This document shows, piece by piece, positions 50,217 to 60,278 of a stretch of DNA of 64,000 nucleotides. The notes under the pieces are model-generated. The model did not search any database. It had not been told where the DNA came from and was given only the letters and a program-made list of their open reading frames with translations. Source of the stretch: Phycisphaerales bacterium (GTDB lineage Bacteria; Planctomycetota; Phycisphaerae; UBA1845; UTPLA1); contig JACKHI010000001.1 of NCBI GenBank assembly GCA_020639075.1, positions 4,712,001 to 4,776,000 of the forward strand, read 5' to 3'. Position 1 is the first letter of the stretch, and each line of letters begins with the position of its first letter. The position numbers and the translations under genes are program-made.

Positions 50217-52682
50217 TCAATTTTCGCTGATGGCTTCGGGTAGGGATGTGCCGGCGTCGGCGCGTGCCTCTGCGGCCTTCAGACGTTGAGTCCATCTCTC
50301 CCTTTCACCGGGTTCGGCGGATGCGTCGATGTGTTCGGCCATTCGGGCGATCGCTGGAATGAGTGCATCGACGAGCGGTTCCGGTCGGCGCAGCAATGCG
50401 TCGCACCCGGATTCCAGGAGCGCGCTGCCTTCCGCCCAGCGATCGATTCGGCACAGGCAATCTCCGAGGAGCATTCGGCACTCCGCGAGATCGGGATCTT
50501 CCCGACTGGAGGCGTACCGCTCGCGAAGCGCCACGGCGGCGCGAAGCGGAGGCTCGGCGTCATTTGCTCGATCACGCTTCAGGTAGATCGTCCCCAGTGT
50601 CTGAGACGAAGACGCGAAATCGGGATGCCCCGGCGGAAGCACGCGCTCTCGATAGACTTGCGCCGCGAGAACGAGTGGCTCGGCCTCGTCCAGCGCGTCT
50701 GTCTGTACAAGCAACCAAGCGAGATTCGCCTGGAGTTTCGCAGTGACGAGGCTCCCCTCAGGTGCAACGAGCGTTTGCGCGGCGATCGCCTCGCGCATGA
50801 GCGGGATCGCCTCGCGTCCACGACCCACACTGCAAAGAAGTCCCGACAATGAATTCAGTGCGGCAACAAGACCTTCGCGATGATCCCCTTGTTGACGCAT
50901 CCGTTCGACAACATCCGCCATGATCGGAATCGCGGCGGCGCTGTCACCTTCCTGGAGCACGATATCGGCGAGACCGCGGAGCATGTTCAGCACGTGGGGG
51001 TCGTCCATCCCGTGTCGCTCCCCCATGATGCGGATGGCGTTCTTGTACGCCTCGCGTGCCGGTTCGAGCCGGCCCAGGCGACGGAGCGATTCGGCGCGAC
51101 TCAATTCGACATCAGCGATGCGCTCGGTGTCGGTGTCGTTTGCGCGCAGCAGCCCAAGTGCCGTCTCGTGAACGGTTACGGCCTCGTCGAACAGCCCCAG
51201 GCTGTGGTAGCTGTCGCCGAGGGCTGCGAGCAGGCGGGCCCGGACAATCGGTTCGTCACCCAGCTCCCGATTCACGCGTTCGACGGCGGCGTCGACGAGT
51301 TGGCGCGCCGTGATCGTCCTGCCGCGGCCGATGTCGGGATCAGGTATTCGAAACATGTCGACGAGCAGATCGCTGACGCGTGTCGCCGTCGCGGCTTCTG
51401 TTTTTGCGCGCTCGGCCTCTGTCGCGGCCATCGTCTCGGCGCGCCTGGCGCGATCGAGGCTTGATCGCGCATCGACCAGAAGCCACGTAGTTGTCACGGC
51501 AAGACCGATGACGACGAGCAGCAGAATCGAAGTCAGGATCGCGGCGCCGCGATGGCGCTGAATGAGTCGCGTCAGTTGATAGTCGAGTGTCGCCGGTCGG
51601 GCGTGAATCGGCTGCCGCGCCATCAATCGATCGATGTCGTCAGCCAGGGCCGACGCGCTCGCGTACCGGCGCTGCGGCGCCTTCTCCAGGGCCTTGAGGA
51701 TGATCGTCTCCAGATCCCCCTGCAAGCGGGGATCGAATCTCGACGGCCGCGTCGGCGCGACTTCGCAGATCGTTCGCGCCGAGTCGTCGAAACGGCCGCG
51801 ATGTACTACGTAAGGAAACTGGTATGTCAGCAGCTCGAAGAGCAGAACGCCGAGCGAGTAAATGTCGGTTCGAACGTCCACGTCTTCCGCGGCACCGCGC
51901 ACCTGTTCCGGGCTCATGTATGGCAGCGTACCCTGCACGCGACGTTCGCTTGTCAGAAAACTATCCAAGTCCGGCGTCTCCTCGTCGCTCACGAGACGCG
52001 CGAGACCGAAGTCGAGGATCTTCGGCGTCGGCGACGCGGGCGCCTTCGGTTCCACGAGGATATTCGCCGGCTTGAGATCCCGATGAATGACGCCGCGCTG
52101 ATGCGCATAGGCGACGGCGTCACAGATTCGGCGAAATAACCTGAGCCGATCCGAGATCGACAGGTTGCGATGTTTCGCGAATTGAATCAGCGATTCGCCG
52201 TCGACGAATTCCATCGCGATGTATGCGCGATGGTCGTCAAAGCGGCCCGATTCGTAGATCGCGGCGATACCCGGGTGTTTCAGTCGCGCCAGGGCCCGCG
52301 ATTCGCGATGGAAGAGCCGCTCAATGCGTCCGTCGGCGTCGAGCCAGGGATGCAGCGCTTTGACTGCGACCTGTCGTCGGGGTTCGGACTGCTCGGCGAG
52401 GTATACGACGCCCATGCCGCCGCGTCCGATTTCGCGTATGACGCGGTAGGGACCGATGGCGGTGGGCGCGATCCGGGCGGGCGCCGGCGAAGTCGCCGAC
52501 AGGCGGCACAGGGCTTCGCGGACCGGAGCCTCGCTTGAGAGATTCGCGCGGATGTCTGCGAGCAGCGGGCCGCACTCTGCGCACGAAGCGGCGTGGGCGA
52601 CGACGGCGAATGATGACGGGTCATCCTTCGCTGACGTGGCGACTCGTTCAAGTTCCATGATGTCCGGGCAAGTGTCGGGCAT
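50217..52682 (-). CDS. Transmembrane Ser/Thr protein kinase with anti-sigma-like zinc motif and TPR sensor
   Basis: An 821-residue kinase. Residues 30-37 form HAASCAEC (H-x3-C-x2-C), as in anti-sigma zinc-binding domains. The kinase domain spans about 79-360 with the GRGGMG loop (86-91), catalytic Lys108, HRDLKPAN (Asp202) and DFG (224-226). A transmembrane helix at 381-403 follows, and then about 400 residues of TPR-like helices (DSYHSLGLFDEAVTVHETAL and many similar) outside the membrane. It starts 87 bp downstream of the ECF sigma gene, on the same strand. The likely role is to phosphorylate or sequester that sigma factor in response to an extracytoplasmic signal. Confidence 0.92.
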   Translation of the reverse strand: MPDTCPDIMELERVATSAKDDPSSFAVVAHAASCAECGPLLADIRANLSSEAPVREALCRLSATSPAPARIAPTAIGPYRVIREIGRGGMGVVYLAEQSEPRRQVAVKALHPWLDADGRIERLFHRESRALARLKHPGIAAIYESGRFDDHRAYIAMEFVDGESLIQFAKHRNLSISDRLRLFRRICDAVAYAHQRGVIHRDLKPANILVEPKAPASPTPKILDFGLARLVSDEETPDLDSFLTSERRVQGTLPYMSPEQVRGAAEDVDVRTDIYSLGVLLFELLTYQFPYVVHRGRFDDSARTICEVAPTRPSRFDPRLQGDLETIILKALEKAPQRRYASASALADDIDRLMARQPIHARPATLDYQLTRLIQRHRGAAILTSILLLVVIGLAVTTTWLLVDARSSLDRARRAETMAATEAERAKTEAATATRVSDLLVDMFRIPDPDIGRGRTITARQLVDAAVERVNRELGDEPIVRARLLAALGDSYHSLGLFDEAVTVHETALGLLRANDTDTERIADVELSRAESLRRLGRLEPAREAYKNAIRIMGERHGMDDPHVLNMLRGLADIVLQEGDSAAAIPIMADVVERMRQQGDHREGLVAALNSLSGLLCSVGRGREAIPLMREAIAAQTLVAPEGSLVTAKLQANLAWLLVQTDALDEAEPLVLAAQVYRERVLPPGHPDFASSSQTLGTIYLKRDRANDAEPPLRAAVALRERYASSREDPDLAECRMLLGDCLCRIDRWAEGSALLESGCDALLRRPEPLVDALIPAIARMAEHIDASAEPGERERWTQRLKAAEARADAGTSLPEAISEN

Positions 52683-52769
52683 TTCGTTTCGGCGACGCCG
52701 TGTCGAGCGGTTCGATTGTCGGGCGCCCCGAATAATTGGCGCAGCGCCTCGTCATTTCTCACAAAAGAG

Positions 52770-53357
52770 TCAGATCTGTTCGATGGATTCTCTGAGTTCG
52801 CGAATTCGTCGCAGGATGCGATGCTTGGCGTTATAGACGAGCTTGATATTCACGCCCAGGATTTCAGCCACTTCGGCCGCAGGTCGATTCTCGCGCACCA
52901 CGAGGTCAAACGCTCGATAGGTCGTCGGTTCCACCTCTCGCCGGACGCGTTCGATACACTGCTCCAGAAGCGCCTGCGCCCATTCGCGATCCCAGGTTTC
53001 CGCTGCAGACGCGTCGCCGACGGCGACATCTTCCGTCATCGATTTGCCGCTCGACACGACGGCGGCGCGGCGGCCGGTCATGCGTCGATGGTTGAGCGCC
53101 GTTCGGTGGGCGATGCCGAAGAGCCATTTGCTCAGCCGGCCTCGCTGCGGATCATACCGGCCCTCGCGAAACAGCTCAGCGAACGTGATCAGCGTTTCCT
53201 GGGCGACGTCCTCGGCGTCACCTTCGGAAAGGCCGACCGATCGGGCGAAGTTGAGGACCGGGAGTCGAAACCGTAAGACAAAGTGATCCCAGGCGGCGCG
53301 ATTTTCGAAGTCGCGGAGGTCATGAAGCACGGTAGACGTCGTTATCCACTCGATCAT
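52770..53357 (-). CDS. ECF-type RNA polymerase sigma factor
   Basis: A 195-residue sigma factor with region 2 at about 22-95 (FRLPVLNFARSVGLSEGDAEDVAQETLITFAELF) and region 4 at about 140-190 (TYRAFDLVVRENRPAAEVAEILGVNIKLVYNAKHRILRRI). The DVAQETLITF helix and WLFGIAHRTALNHRR are typical of planctomycete ECF/STK-associated groups. ATG 53357 (MIEWITTS) is chosen; the frame extends 20 codons further without sense. The kinase downstream probably controls it. It diverges from the large passenger-like gene, whose promoter may be its target. Confidence 0.92.
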   Translation of the reverse strand: MIEWITTSTVLHDLRDFENRAAWDHFVLRFRLPVLNFARSVGLSEGDAEDVAQETLITFAELFREGRYDPQRGRLSKWLFGIAHRTALNHRRMTGRRAAVVSSGKSMTEDVAVGDASAAETWDREWAQALLEQCIERVRREVEPTTYRAFDLVVRENRPAAEVAEILGVNIKLVYNAKHRILRRIRELRESIEQI

Positions 53358-53540
53358 TCGGAATCTCGCACCGCAGCCCCGATTATATCCGTGTGGGGGA
53401 TCGGCCCGGAAACCCAAATCTCGTGAGAAATTGCGCCGTCGCGCGCCAATACGTCGCGGATCGAGCGCCGAACGCCCCGCGATGTTCGCGGGACGCGGGC
53501 GAATCCGCAGACGCTCGCCTTCCCCCGGAGCCCCCGAGTC

Positions 53541-56500
53541 ATGAGTGCAATCCGATTCTCGCGATTGGCCGTCGTTTTTTTCGTGCTTCTCTGTCCATCA
53601 ACGCGGCTGCTGGCGGTCGCGCGATCCTGGAACAATTCGCTCGGCGGTGTCGCCTCTATCGCCGCCAACTGGACGCCCGGCGGATCCCCGACGGCTGCAG
53701 ACGATCTGACGTTTGGTCTTAATTCGACGTATTTCGTCGTCTGGGGCGTCAACGCGCCCGCCAGCAACTCGCAGACATACAGCAACGGCTCCGTCACGCT
53801 GAATGTCTCGAGCCCCCATGCGATCGGCTCGGCGCTCAGTATCGCCCCGGGCTTCGGCCAGACTGCGACGGCAGCACTCGATACTGGCGAAATGAGCGTC
53901 GCCGGGCCGTTGTCGATCGGCGGCGGATTGAGCAGTCACGGGATGCTGACGGTGGATGGATTGAGCACGCAGCTGTCGCTCTCGACGATGGCGGGGGACC
54001 TGACGATCGGTGGAACTGGAGAGGGAACCCTGAACGTCCTGGACGCCGGCCATGTGGTTGTGGCCGATCGGTTCGTTGCCGGTTCGGGCCCTATGTCGTC
54101 AGCGACGATCAACGTGTCGGGTTTCAACCTTCTTGCTTTCGCGAGTTCGACGCTGACAGTCAGTGGATCGTCGCAGCCCCATGCGATCGGCGCGGGCGGA
54201 AACGCCTCGATGATCGTCAGCAATCGAGGTCACGTCGAGTTTGCGGGCGATGTCAACCTGGCGCAGGGTTCTGCGTCCACGTCGACGCTGACGATCGACG
54301 ACGCGGGGCCGAGTTCTTCCGTGACGATCGCAGGCGATTTCTCCATCGGCGCGAATCAGACTGCCGGGGCGGCGGCCGGGAACGGAAGTGTCGACGTGAA
54401 GAACCTTTCGACCCTCGATGTGGGCGGCGCGCTGAATGTCGGGAACGATCCGGACGGCGGGATCGGATCACTTCACATCGCGGATAGCGGCGTCGTCGAG
54501 GCAGGTTCATTTCTTGTCGGGCCCGGCGGCACGCTGCAGATGGATGGCGGGACACTCGATATTTTCGGTGGCCAATTCGCCTATCACGGATCGGACGGCG
54601 CCTTTGAGCTCGGTGCGCCAGGTCATCCGACAGTCACGCTTCGTGACGGCGCGACGGGAACGCTGGACCAGACGGCATTCATGCGCGTGCTGACCTTGGG
54701 TGGCGGGACGACCAACGTGCCGGATTCCGCAAACCTGGATGTGCGGAGCGGATCGACGCTGAATGTAGGGCCGGGGCTCGTCGTGATTGGGCCGGACATC
54801 GGTGACGATGGCCAGGTCATTGTGAACGGTGCCGGGTCGTCCCTGTTCCTGGATACGGGATCGACGACGATTGTGGGTGCGAATGGCACCGGCTGGCTAG
54901 AGGCGGAACTCGGTGGACACATCGAGGGCGGCCACTTGATTGTCGGCCAGTCAATAAACGGCTATCTCATGCTCGAAGGCGTGAGCACGACGGCGGTGTT
55001 CAATGACATCGTCGTCGGAGGGACCGGGAGCGCCTCCGGAGGCATCGGCGACATGGAGATCGTGACAGGCGCGCACTGCGACGTGACTGACACCGGCACC
55101 GGCATTCTGCTCTGGGACGACGCGGCGCTGCAGGTGCTGGGGCCGGGCTCAGCACTCTCCTGCGCCGGAGGCATTGAATCCACCGGCCTCATCGTTCTGG
55201 ATGAAGGCGTCATCAACGCTAGTATCGTTCGCCTGGTGAATAGTTCGATGGAGGCGAACGGGCTCGTGAACTCGGACCTCTTCATCGCGTCGAACGCCGC
55301 GGCGCTGACGCTGACGGGGGACTTGACCGTCGGGCGAACGACAAGCTCCGACGGACTCACGAATTCAGGGTTCATCGATGTGGGTTCTCACACGCTGACA
55401 ATCAAGGATATGAACACGGCGCTTCTGAACACGTGTGACATCGGTCCGGGTGGGCGCGTCGTCGCCTTTGGCGGTGTGACCATCAGTGGATCGGACATCA
55501 TGACCGGCGACGGCGCGACGATCGAGGCGAACGTCACCAACCAGGGAATGATCGTCAGCCATGGCGCCGGCGTGACCTTCAAAGGGGCGGTCTTCGGCGT
55601 CGGCCAGGGGATTTCGGGCACCAGGATCGCATTTATTGATGGGGGACGGTTCATCGGCGCCGGCGTCATCGACGCGCCGGTTTTCGGTGACGCTGCCGCC
55701 ATCATCAACCCGATAGACGATTTGACGATGGGAGCCTCGACAAACTCCAATGGGTATGATGTCGAGGGGGAGCTGACGGTCCAGGGCCACACAGTTCAGT
55801 TGTTGGACGCGAATGTCGTGGAACTCGGTGATCTGACGTCGATCGCGGGCGGCGTCCTGGATTGTCCGAACGGGATTCACCTAGACGCCGACGACACGCT
55901 CGTCGGCTTCGGAACCGTGCACGGCAGGCTGGCGTGTGCACCGGGTTCGGGGATACATCTCGCAGGAGACCTGTCGCTCCTCAGCGGCGATGTCGGCGTT
56001 GAGAATCTGGGGGGGCTGGTTGATGTCGGATCCCATACCCTGACGCTTGGAAACGATGACCACACTCGCATTTCCGGCGAGTTGCTGATGAACGGGGGCG
56101 TGGCTCAATTCGGGGCAAATTCGCCAGCGGAGTGTCAGCTCGATGGCGTTCTGTCGGGATCGGGCGCGATTGTCGCGAGCGTTTTGACGCCCGAACTCAA
56201 TGGGATCGGCGGGACGATTTCACCCGGCGGCGCGGTCGTCGGCGCGATGGGTGTCAGCGGCGATATTGAATCGGGTCCCCATACGCTGTATCGCTTCGAT
56301 GTCTCGGGGCCCGGCTCGAATGACCACTTGATGGTTGGCGGCGCGATCGAACTGGCCGGCAATCTGGATGTCCACTTCATCGGCGGTTACGTGCCGAACG
56401 CGCAGGCGTCATATTCGCTCATCAGCGCAGCGGCCGTTCACGGCGACTTCGCCGGCGTGTCCATCCCCGGCGTGGCAGCGGACCTTCACTCGGTCATTGA

Positions 56501-56714
56501 TGTAACGGACACGGATGTCACGCTCAGAATTCTGCGGCCAGGCGATCTGAACTGCGACGAAGCGGTTTCCGCGGACGACGTCGAGCGCTTTGTGCAGGCG
56601 CTGTTGCACGGAGACGCGGGCTCGCCGTGCAGCTTCCTGAACGCCGATGTCAATCGCGACGGAATGGTTAATGGCGAGGACATTCAGCCGTTCATGGACC
56701 TTCTCCTCGAGTGA
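53541..56714 (+). CDS. Very large secreted beta-helix-like protein with C-terminal dockerin-like repeats
   Basis: A 1057-residue exported protein: signal peptide 1-26 (ending RLLAVA) and then a start seen in passenger-like proteins (RSWNNSLGGVASIAANWTPGG). The body has many imperfect repeats of the AxG/VDVGSHTLTxxD type (GFIDVGSHTLTIKD, GLVDVGSHTLTLGN), predicting a long beta-solenoid. Near the C-terminus is a SPGG start of the closing block (GGTISPGGAVVGAMGVSGDI), then the tail GDLNCDEAVSADDVERFVQALL and ADVNRDGMVNGEDIQPFMDLL. There is no barrel domain. It diverges from the sigma factor gene (183 bp between starts). Confidence 0.82.
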   Translation: MSAIRFSRLAVVFFVLLCPSTRLLAVARSWNNSLGGVASIAANWTPGGSPTAADDLTFGLNSTYFVVWGVNAPASNSQTYSNGSVTLNVSSPHAIGSALSIAPGFGQTATAALDTGEMSVAGPLSIGGGLSSHGMLTVDGLSTQLSLSTMAGDLTIGGTGEGTLNVLDAGHVVVADRFVAGSGPMSSATINVSGFNLLAFASSTLTVSGSSQPHAIGAGGNASMIVSNRGHVEFAGDVNLAQGSASTSTLTIDDAGPSSSVTIAGDFSIGANQTAGAAAGNGSVDVKNLSTLDVGGALNVGNDPDGGIGSLHIADSGVVEAGSFLVGPGGTLQMDGGTLDIFGGQFAYHGSDGAFELGAPGHPTVTLRDGATGTLDQTAFMRVLTLGGGTTNVPDSANLDVRSGSTLNVGPGLVVIGPDIGDDGQVIVNGAGSSLFLDTGSTTIVGANGTGWLEAELGGHIEGGHLIVGQSINGYLMLEGVSTTAVFNDIVVGGTGSASGGIGDMEIVTGAHCDVTDTGTGILLWDDAALQVLGPGSALSCAGGIESTGLIVLDEGVINASIVRLVNSSMEANGLVNSDLFIASNAAALTLTGDLTVGRTTSSDGLTNSGFIDVGSHTLTIKDMNTALLNTCDIGPGGRVVAFGGVTISGSDIMTGDGATIEANVTNQGMIVSHGAGVTFKGAVFGVGQGISGTRIAFIDGGRFIGAGVIDAPVFGDAAAIINPIDDLTMGASTNSNGYDVEGELTVQGHTVQLLDANVVELGDLTSIAGGVLDCPNGIHLDADDTLVGFGTVHGRLACAPGSGIHLAGDLSLLSGDVGVENLGGLVDVGSHTLTLGNDDHTRISGELLMNGGVAQFGANSPAECQLDGVLSGSGAIVASVLTPELNGIGGTISPGGAVVGAMGVSGDIESGPHTLYRFDVSGPGSNDHLMVGGAIELAGNLDVHFIGGYVPNAQASYSLISAAAVHGDFAGVSIPGVAADLHSVIDVTDTDVTLRILRPGDLNCDEAVSADDVERFVQALLHGDAGSPCSFLNADVNRDGMVNGEDIQPFMDLLLE

Positions 56715-56765
56715 GCGGGGCGAGCGAGAACGGCGCGGCTCCCCAACGTCAGAACGGTAGTGGAT

Positions 56766-57647
56766 CTAGCTTCCCAGCAGCCGTGACGTCATGATGGCAA
56801 CGTCGAGTCCGTTGACACTGCCCGAACAGTCCAGATCCGAACGGGCGACATGCATGGCGTCTGTGTCGTTTCCGACCAGCACGTCGACGAACAGTGCCAC
56901 GTCGGTGGCGTCGAGCGAGCCGTCATTGTCGATGTCGCCGTCTTTGGCGCACTCGCGCGTCAGGCGCACGTCGTCGAAGTCGACCTCGATGCCGGGATGC
57001 TGGGGTGTATCGATCGTGTTGAGGTTAATCAATCGGATTTCCAAGGGCTGTCCGAGTTGCGGATGGTCGTCGTCGATAACGACTTCGATTGTTGTCTGCA
57101 TGAAGACGCCGTCGCTGAGCAGGGGGGCGAGGCTGTTGTCGTCCTCCGCGATCACAACGCCGCCGGCCAGCAGTTGCACGCGATAGCCGGGGAAGCCGTC
57201 GAGATCAAAGAAGCCGAAGACATCGCACGGCGGCGGTCCCATGCCGGATGCGATGTCGCCGATTTCCACCGTAAGCGTGTAGCGTTGGTCCGGCAGCAGC
57301 GTTTCGCCCAGGACCTGCGAGAGGCCGGCTTCACCCCCGCCGATGTCGCCGCCGAGGTAGACGATGCCGACGTGATTGCCTTCCGGTGCGTTTGGGAAGT
57401 AGGGGCCTCCTTCGGGGTGGAGACCTCCCACGGCGTCCGCGTTCTGGTCGACGATGCCATTCGGGTCATAGACGCTCCACGCATTGGGGAGGAAGACGGC
57501 GAAGCAGCCGGGTGCGACGGTGTTGTCCTCGAAGCCGTGATTGGCGATCGGGATATCAATGGCGATTGCAGGGCCGGCCATCGCCAGGATCAGCATGGCC
57601 GACAGGCGCCTTCCGGGATTCTTGTTCGATTCTCGTGATCGCATCAT
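56766..57647 (-). CDS. Secreted HpiC1-like beta-sandwich protein with dockerin-like tail
   Basis: A 293-residue exported protein with a signal peptide (RRLSAMLILAMAGPAIAI). The mature region begins IPIANHGFEDNTVAPG, as in the many planctomycete proteins with a carbohydrate-binding-like beta-sandwich (FLPNAWSVYDP ... YRVQLLAGGVVIAEDDNSL ... DFDDVRLT). The last 60 residues are two EF-hand-like units, GDIDNDGSLDATDVALFVDVL and SDLDCSGSVNGLDVAIMTSRL. Start at ATG 57647 or 57644 behind GAGGAG. It converges on the large passenger-like gene (51 bp gap). Probably a surface-bound carbohydrate-binding protein. Confidence 0.8.
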   Translation of the reverse strand: MMRSRESNKNPGRRLSAMLILAMAGPAIAIDIPIANHGFEDNTVAPGCFAVFLPNAWSVYDPNGIVDQNADAVGGLHPEGGPYFPNAPEGNHVGIVYLGGDIGGGEAGLSQVLGETLLPDQRYTLTVEIGDIASGMGPPPCDVFGFFDLDGFPGYRVQLLAGGVVIAEDDNSLAPLLSDGVFMQTTIEVVIDDDHPQLGQPLEIRLINLNTIDTPQHPGIEVDFDDVRLTRECAKDGDIDNDGSLDATDVALFVDVLVGNDTDAMHVARSDLDCSGSVNGLDVAIMTSRLLGS

Positions 57648-58022
57648 GAATTGGTGTCTCCTCTTTCACCTGAAGCGTCAAGCGCCGTCCGGAACTCACG
57701 CAGATTTTGAGTCGGTGCGAGCTGCCGGGGCGACTCAGGAATCCGGGAAGATCCACGCATCGTAAGACGAAGCAGAAACGGGCGGCGGTTGCCGCAATCC
57801 GGACTGGAATTGCGAATCTGAGGCAATCCGAAGCGTTCGCGACTGTTCAGGAATCCCGAATATCGTACAAATGTCCAGAGAACAGATCGGCCTCTAAATC
57901 CTACACTGGGTCCCGAGTCCGCATACCTCCGCAGGTGTCGAGGTCTGCCGATGGAGGCTCGTTCGACAGTATCGAGGCCGTGATGAGTATGGCCATCGAT
58001 CACCAAAACAAGGAGTGGGCGA
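57648..58022. other. Divergent intergenic region
   Basis: Separates the leftward dockerin-tagged gene and the rightward glycosidase gene. No ORF or repeat stands out. Confidence 0.45.
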
Positions 58023-60272
58023 ATGCTGACGCGATATACGATGTGCATCCTCGCGATGCTGGTGACGGCCGCCGGGCCAATCCACTCGGAAGTGAGTGCT
58101 GACGGCGCGATCCGGACGCGCTGGGCCGATTCCGTCACAGCGGAGACTGCGTATCAGGAGTACCCGCGACCGCAGATGGTTCGCGATCATTGGACGAATC
58201 TGAACGGCCGTTGGGACTACGCGATCACGCCCCGCGGTACGGACAAGCCCAAATCTTGGGCGGGAAAGATCCTCGTGCCGTTCTGCATCGAGTCGGATCT
58301 GAGCGGTGTCGGCGGAAGCGTCGGTCCGGAGAATGAGCTCTGGTATCACCGGACGTTCGTGGCGCCTGCGATGACAAGTGGCGATCGGTTGCTGCTTCAC
58401 TTCGGCGCTGCGGACTGGAAGGCGTATGCGTACGTGAACGGCAAGCGCGTTGGTGCGCATCAAGGTGGATACGATGCATTCACGTTCGACATCACGGATG
58501 CGTTGAATGACGGCGAGAACGAAATGGTCGTGCGCGTCTGGGATCCGACGGATGCAGGGTATCAGCCGCGTGGCAAGCAGGTCCGCCGACCCAATAGTAT
58601 CTGGTATACGGCCGTGACGGGCATCTGGCAGACGGTCTGGCTGGAGCGCGTGCCGTCCACGTCGATCGAGTCGCTTCGCATCACGACGGAGTTCAAGGAC
58701 AACAGCGTTCAAGTGGACGTCGCGTTGCGCGGGGATGCGACGGGTTGTCGAATTGAACTGGAAGCAATGATCGGCGGTCTGTCATATCACGCGAAAGCGC
58801 CGGCGGGTTCCCCGTTGGTTTTGAAGCCCGAAGCGCGCATCCCGTCGTGGTCGCCGAGCGAGCCGACGCTGCACGAGTTCACGGTCACGCTTTTCGATGC
58901 CAAGGGAACGGCGATCGATCACGTGAACAGTTATTTCGGGTTTCGATCGATCGAAGTGCGCGAGGACAGCGCGGGCGTTAATCGGTTGTTTCTCAATGGC
59001 GAGGCGTTGTTTCAGTATGGACCCCTTGATCAGGGCTGGTGGCCCGACGGTCTCTACACGGCCCCGAGCGACGAGGCGTTGAAGTACGACCTGGAGATCA
59101 CGAAGCGGCTCGGTTTCAACATGGTGCGCAAGCACGTCAAGGTCGAACCGGCGCGATGGTATTACTGGTGCGACAAGATGGGGCTACTCGTCTGGCAGGA
59201 CATGCCGTCGGGCGACGCGTACATCAATCCCCATCAGCCGGATATCACGCGCACGGCGCAGTCGGGCTACAACTACGAGCGCGAACTCCGTGCGATGATC
59301 GAGGGTCTTTACAACCATCCGTCCATCGTGATGTGGGTGCCGTACAACGAGGGATGGGGGCAGTGGGAGACGTCGCGCATCGTGGACTTCGTTCGCGGGC
59401 TCGATCCGACGCGTCTTGTGGACAACACGAGTGGTTGGGCGGATCGGAAGGTCGGGGATGTCTTGGACATCCACAGCTATCCGGCGCCGCGAATTGACGG
59501 GCTGGATGCGCATCGGGCCGTCGTCAACGGCGAGTTCGGCGGTCTGGGTCTGCCGATGAAGGGGCACTTGTGGCAGGAGAAGGACAACTGGGGATATCGC
59601 ACATATGAATCTCAAGCCGCGCTGACGAATGCGTACTGCAGGATGCTCGGCGATCTGCACCGTCTTGTCGGCCAGGGTGTTGCGGCCGCGGTCTACACGC
59701 AGACGACGGACGTCGAGGGCGAAGTCAACGGGCTGATGACGTATGACCGCGAAATTCTGAAGATGGACGAGTCTCGCGCGGCGGCCGCGGCACAAAGGCT
59801 CTACACGACGCCGCCGAAAGTGAAGACGCTTCTGCCGACGTCCGTTGAGAGCGGCGCGACGTGGCGGTACACAATGATGAAGCCCGGCGACGACTGGATG
59901 AATGCGTCGTTCGATGATTCCGCGTGGAAGACGGGGGCGGGCGGTTTCGGCACGGCCGGCACGCCCGGGGCGACGATCGGGACGACTTGGGACGGCGATG
60001 ACATCTGGATCCGACGGACATTCGAACTCGACGGTTTTTTTGACGGCGTCGAATTGAGCGTGCACCACGATGAGGATGCCGAGGTTTATATCAACGGCAC
60101 GCTTGTTGCGACGTTGAAGGAGTACACGACGGCCTACGGCGCCGTGCCGCTCGAGGGTGACGCGGCCAAAGCACTGAAGCGAGGCGCGAACGTTATTGCG
60201 ATTCACTGTCACAATACGACGGGCGGTCAGTATATCGACGCCGGGCTGGTGTCTGTCGAATCGCCTCGCTGA
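58023..60272 (+). CDS. Glycoside hydrolase family 2 enzyme, secreted
   Basis: A 749-residue exported GH2 enzyme with signal peptide 1-22. The N-terminal jelly roll (LVPFCIESDLSGVG ... WYHRTF), the Ig-like middle and the TIM barrel are in standard order. The acid/base is Glu443 in VPYNEGWGQWE and the nucleophile Glu504 in NGEFGG. Residues 610-749 form an extra galactose-binding-like domain (DDWMNASFDDSAWKTGAGGFG ... IWIRRTFELDG ... VHHDEDAEVYINGTLVA). Specificity (beta-galactosidase, glucuronidase or mannosidase) cannot be told by eye. Strong AGGAG site. It lies alone in its direction between dockerin-tagged proteins and may act on extracellular polysaccharide. Confidence 0.93.
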   Translation: MLTRYTMCILAMLVTAAGPIHSEVSADGAIRTRWADSVTAETAYQEYPRPQMVRDHWTNLNGRWDYAITPRGTDKPKSWAGKILVPFCIESDLSGVGGSVGPENELWYHRTFVAPAMTSGDRLLLHFGAADWKAYAYVNGKRVGAHQGGYDAFTFDITDALNDGENEMVVRVWDPTDAGYQPRGKQVRRPNSIWYTAVTGIWQTVWLERVPSTSIESLRITTEFKDNSVQVDVALRGDATGCRIELEAMIGGLSYHAKAPAGSPLVLKPEARIPSWSPSEPTLHEFTVTLFDAKGTAIDHVNSYFGFRSIEVREDSAGVNRLFLNGEALFQYGPLDQGWWPDGLYTAPSDEALKYDLEITKRLGFNMVRKHVKVEPARWYYWCDKMGLLVWQDMPSGDAYINPHQPDITRTAQSGYNYERELRAMIEGLYNHPSIVMWVPYNEGWGQWETSRIVDFVRGLDPTRLVDNTSGWADRKVGDVLDIHSYPAPRIDGLDAHRAVVNGEFGGLGLPMKGHLWQEKDNWGYRTYESQAALTNAYCRMLGDLHRLVGQGVAAAVYTQTTDVEGEVNGLMTYDREILKMDESRAAAAAQRLYTTPPKVKTLLPTSVESGATWRYTMMKPGDDWMNASFDDSAWKTGAGGFGTAGTPGATIGTTWDGDDIWIRRTFELDGFFDGVELSVHHDEDAEVYINGTLVATLKEYTTAYGAVPLEGDAAKALKRGANVIAIHCHNTTGGQYIDAGLVSVESPR

Positions 60273-60278
60273 GCAGCG

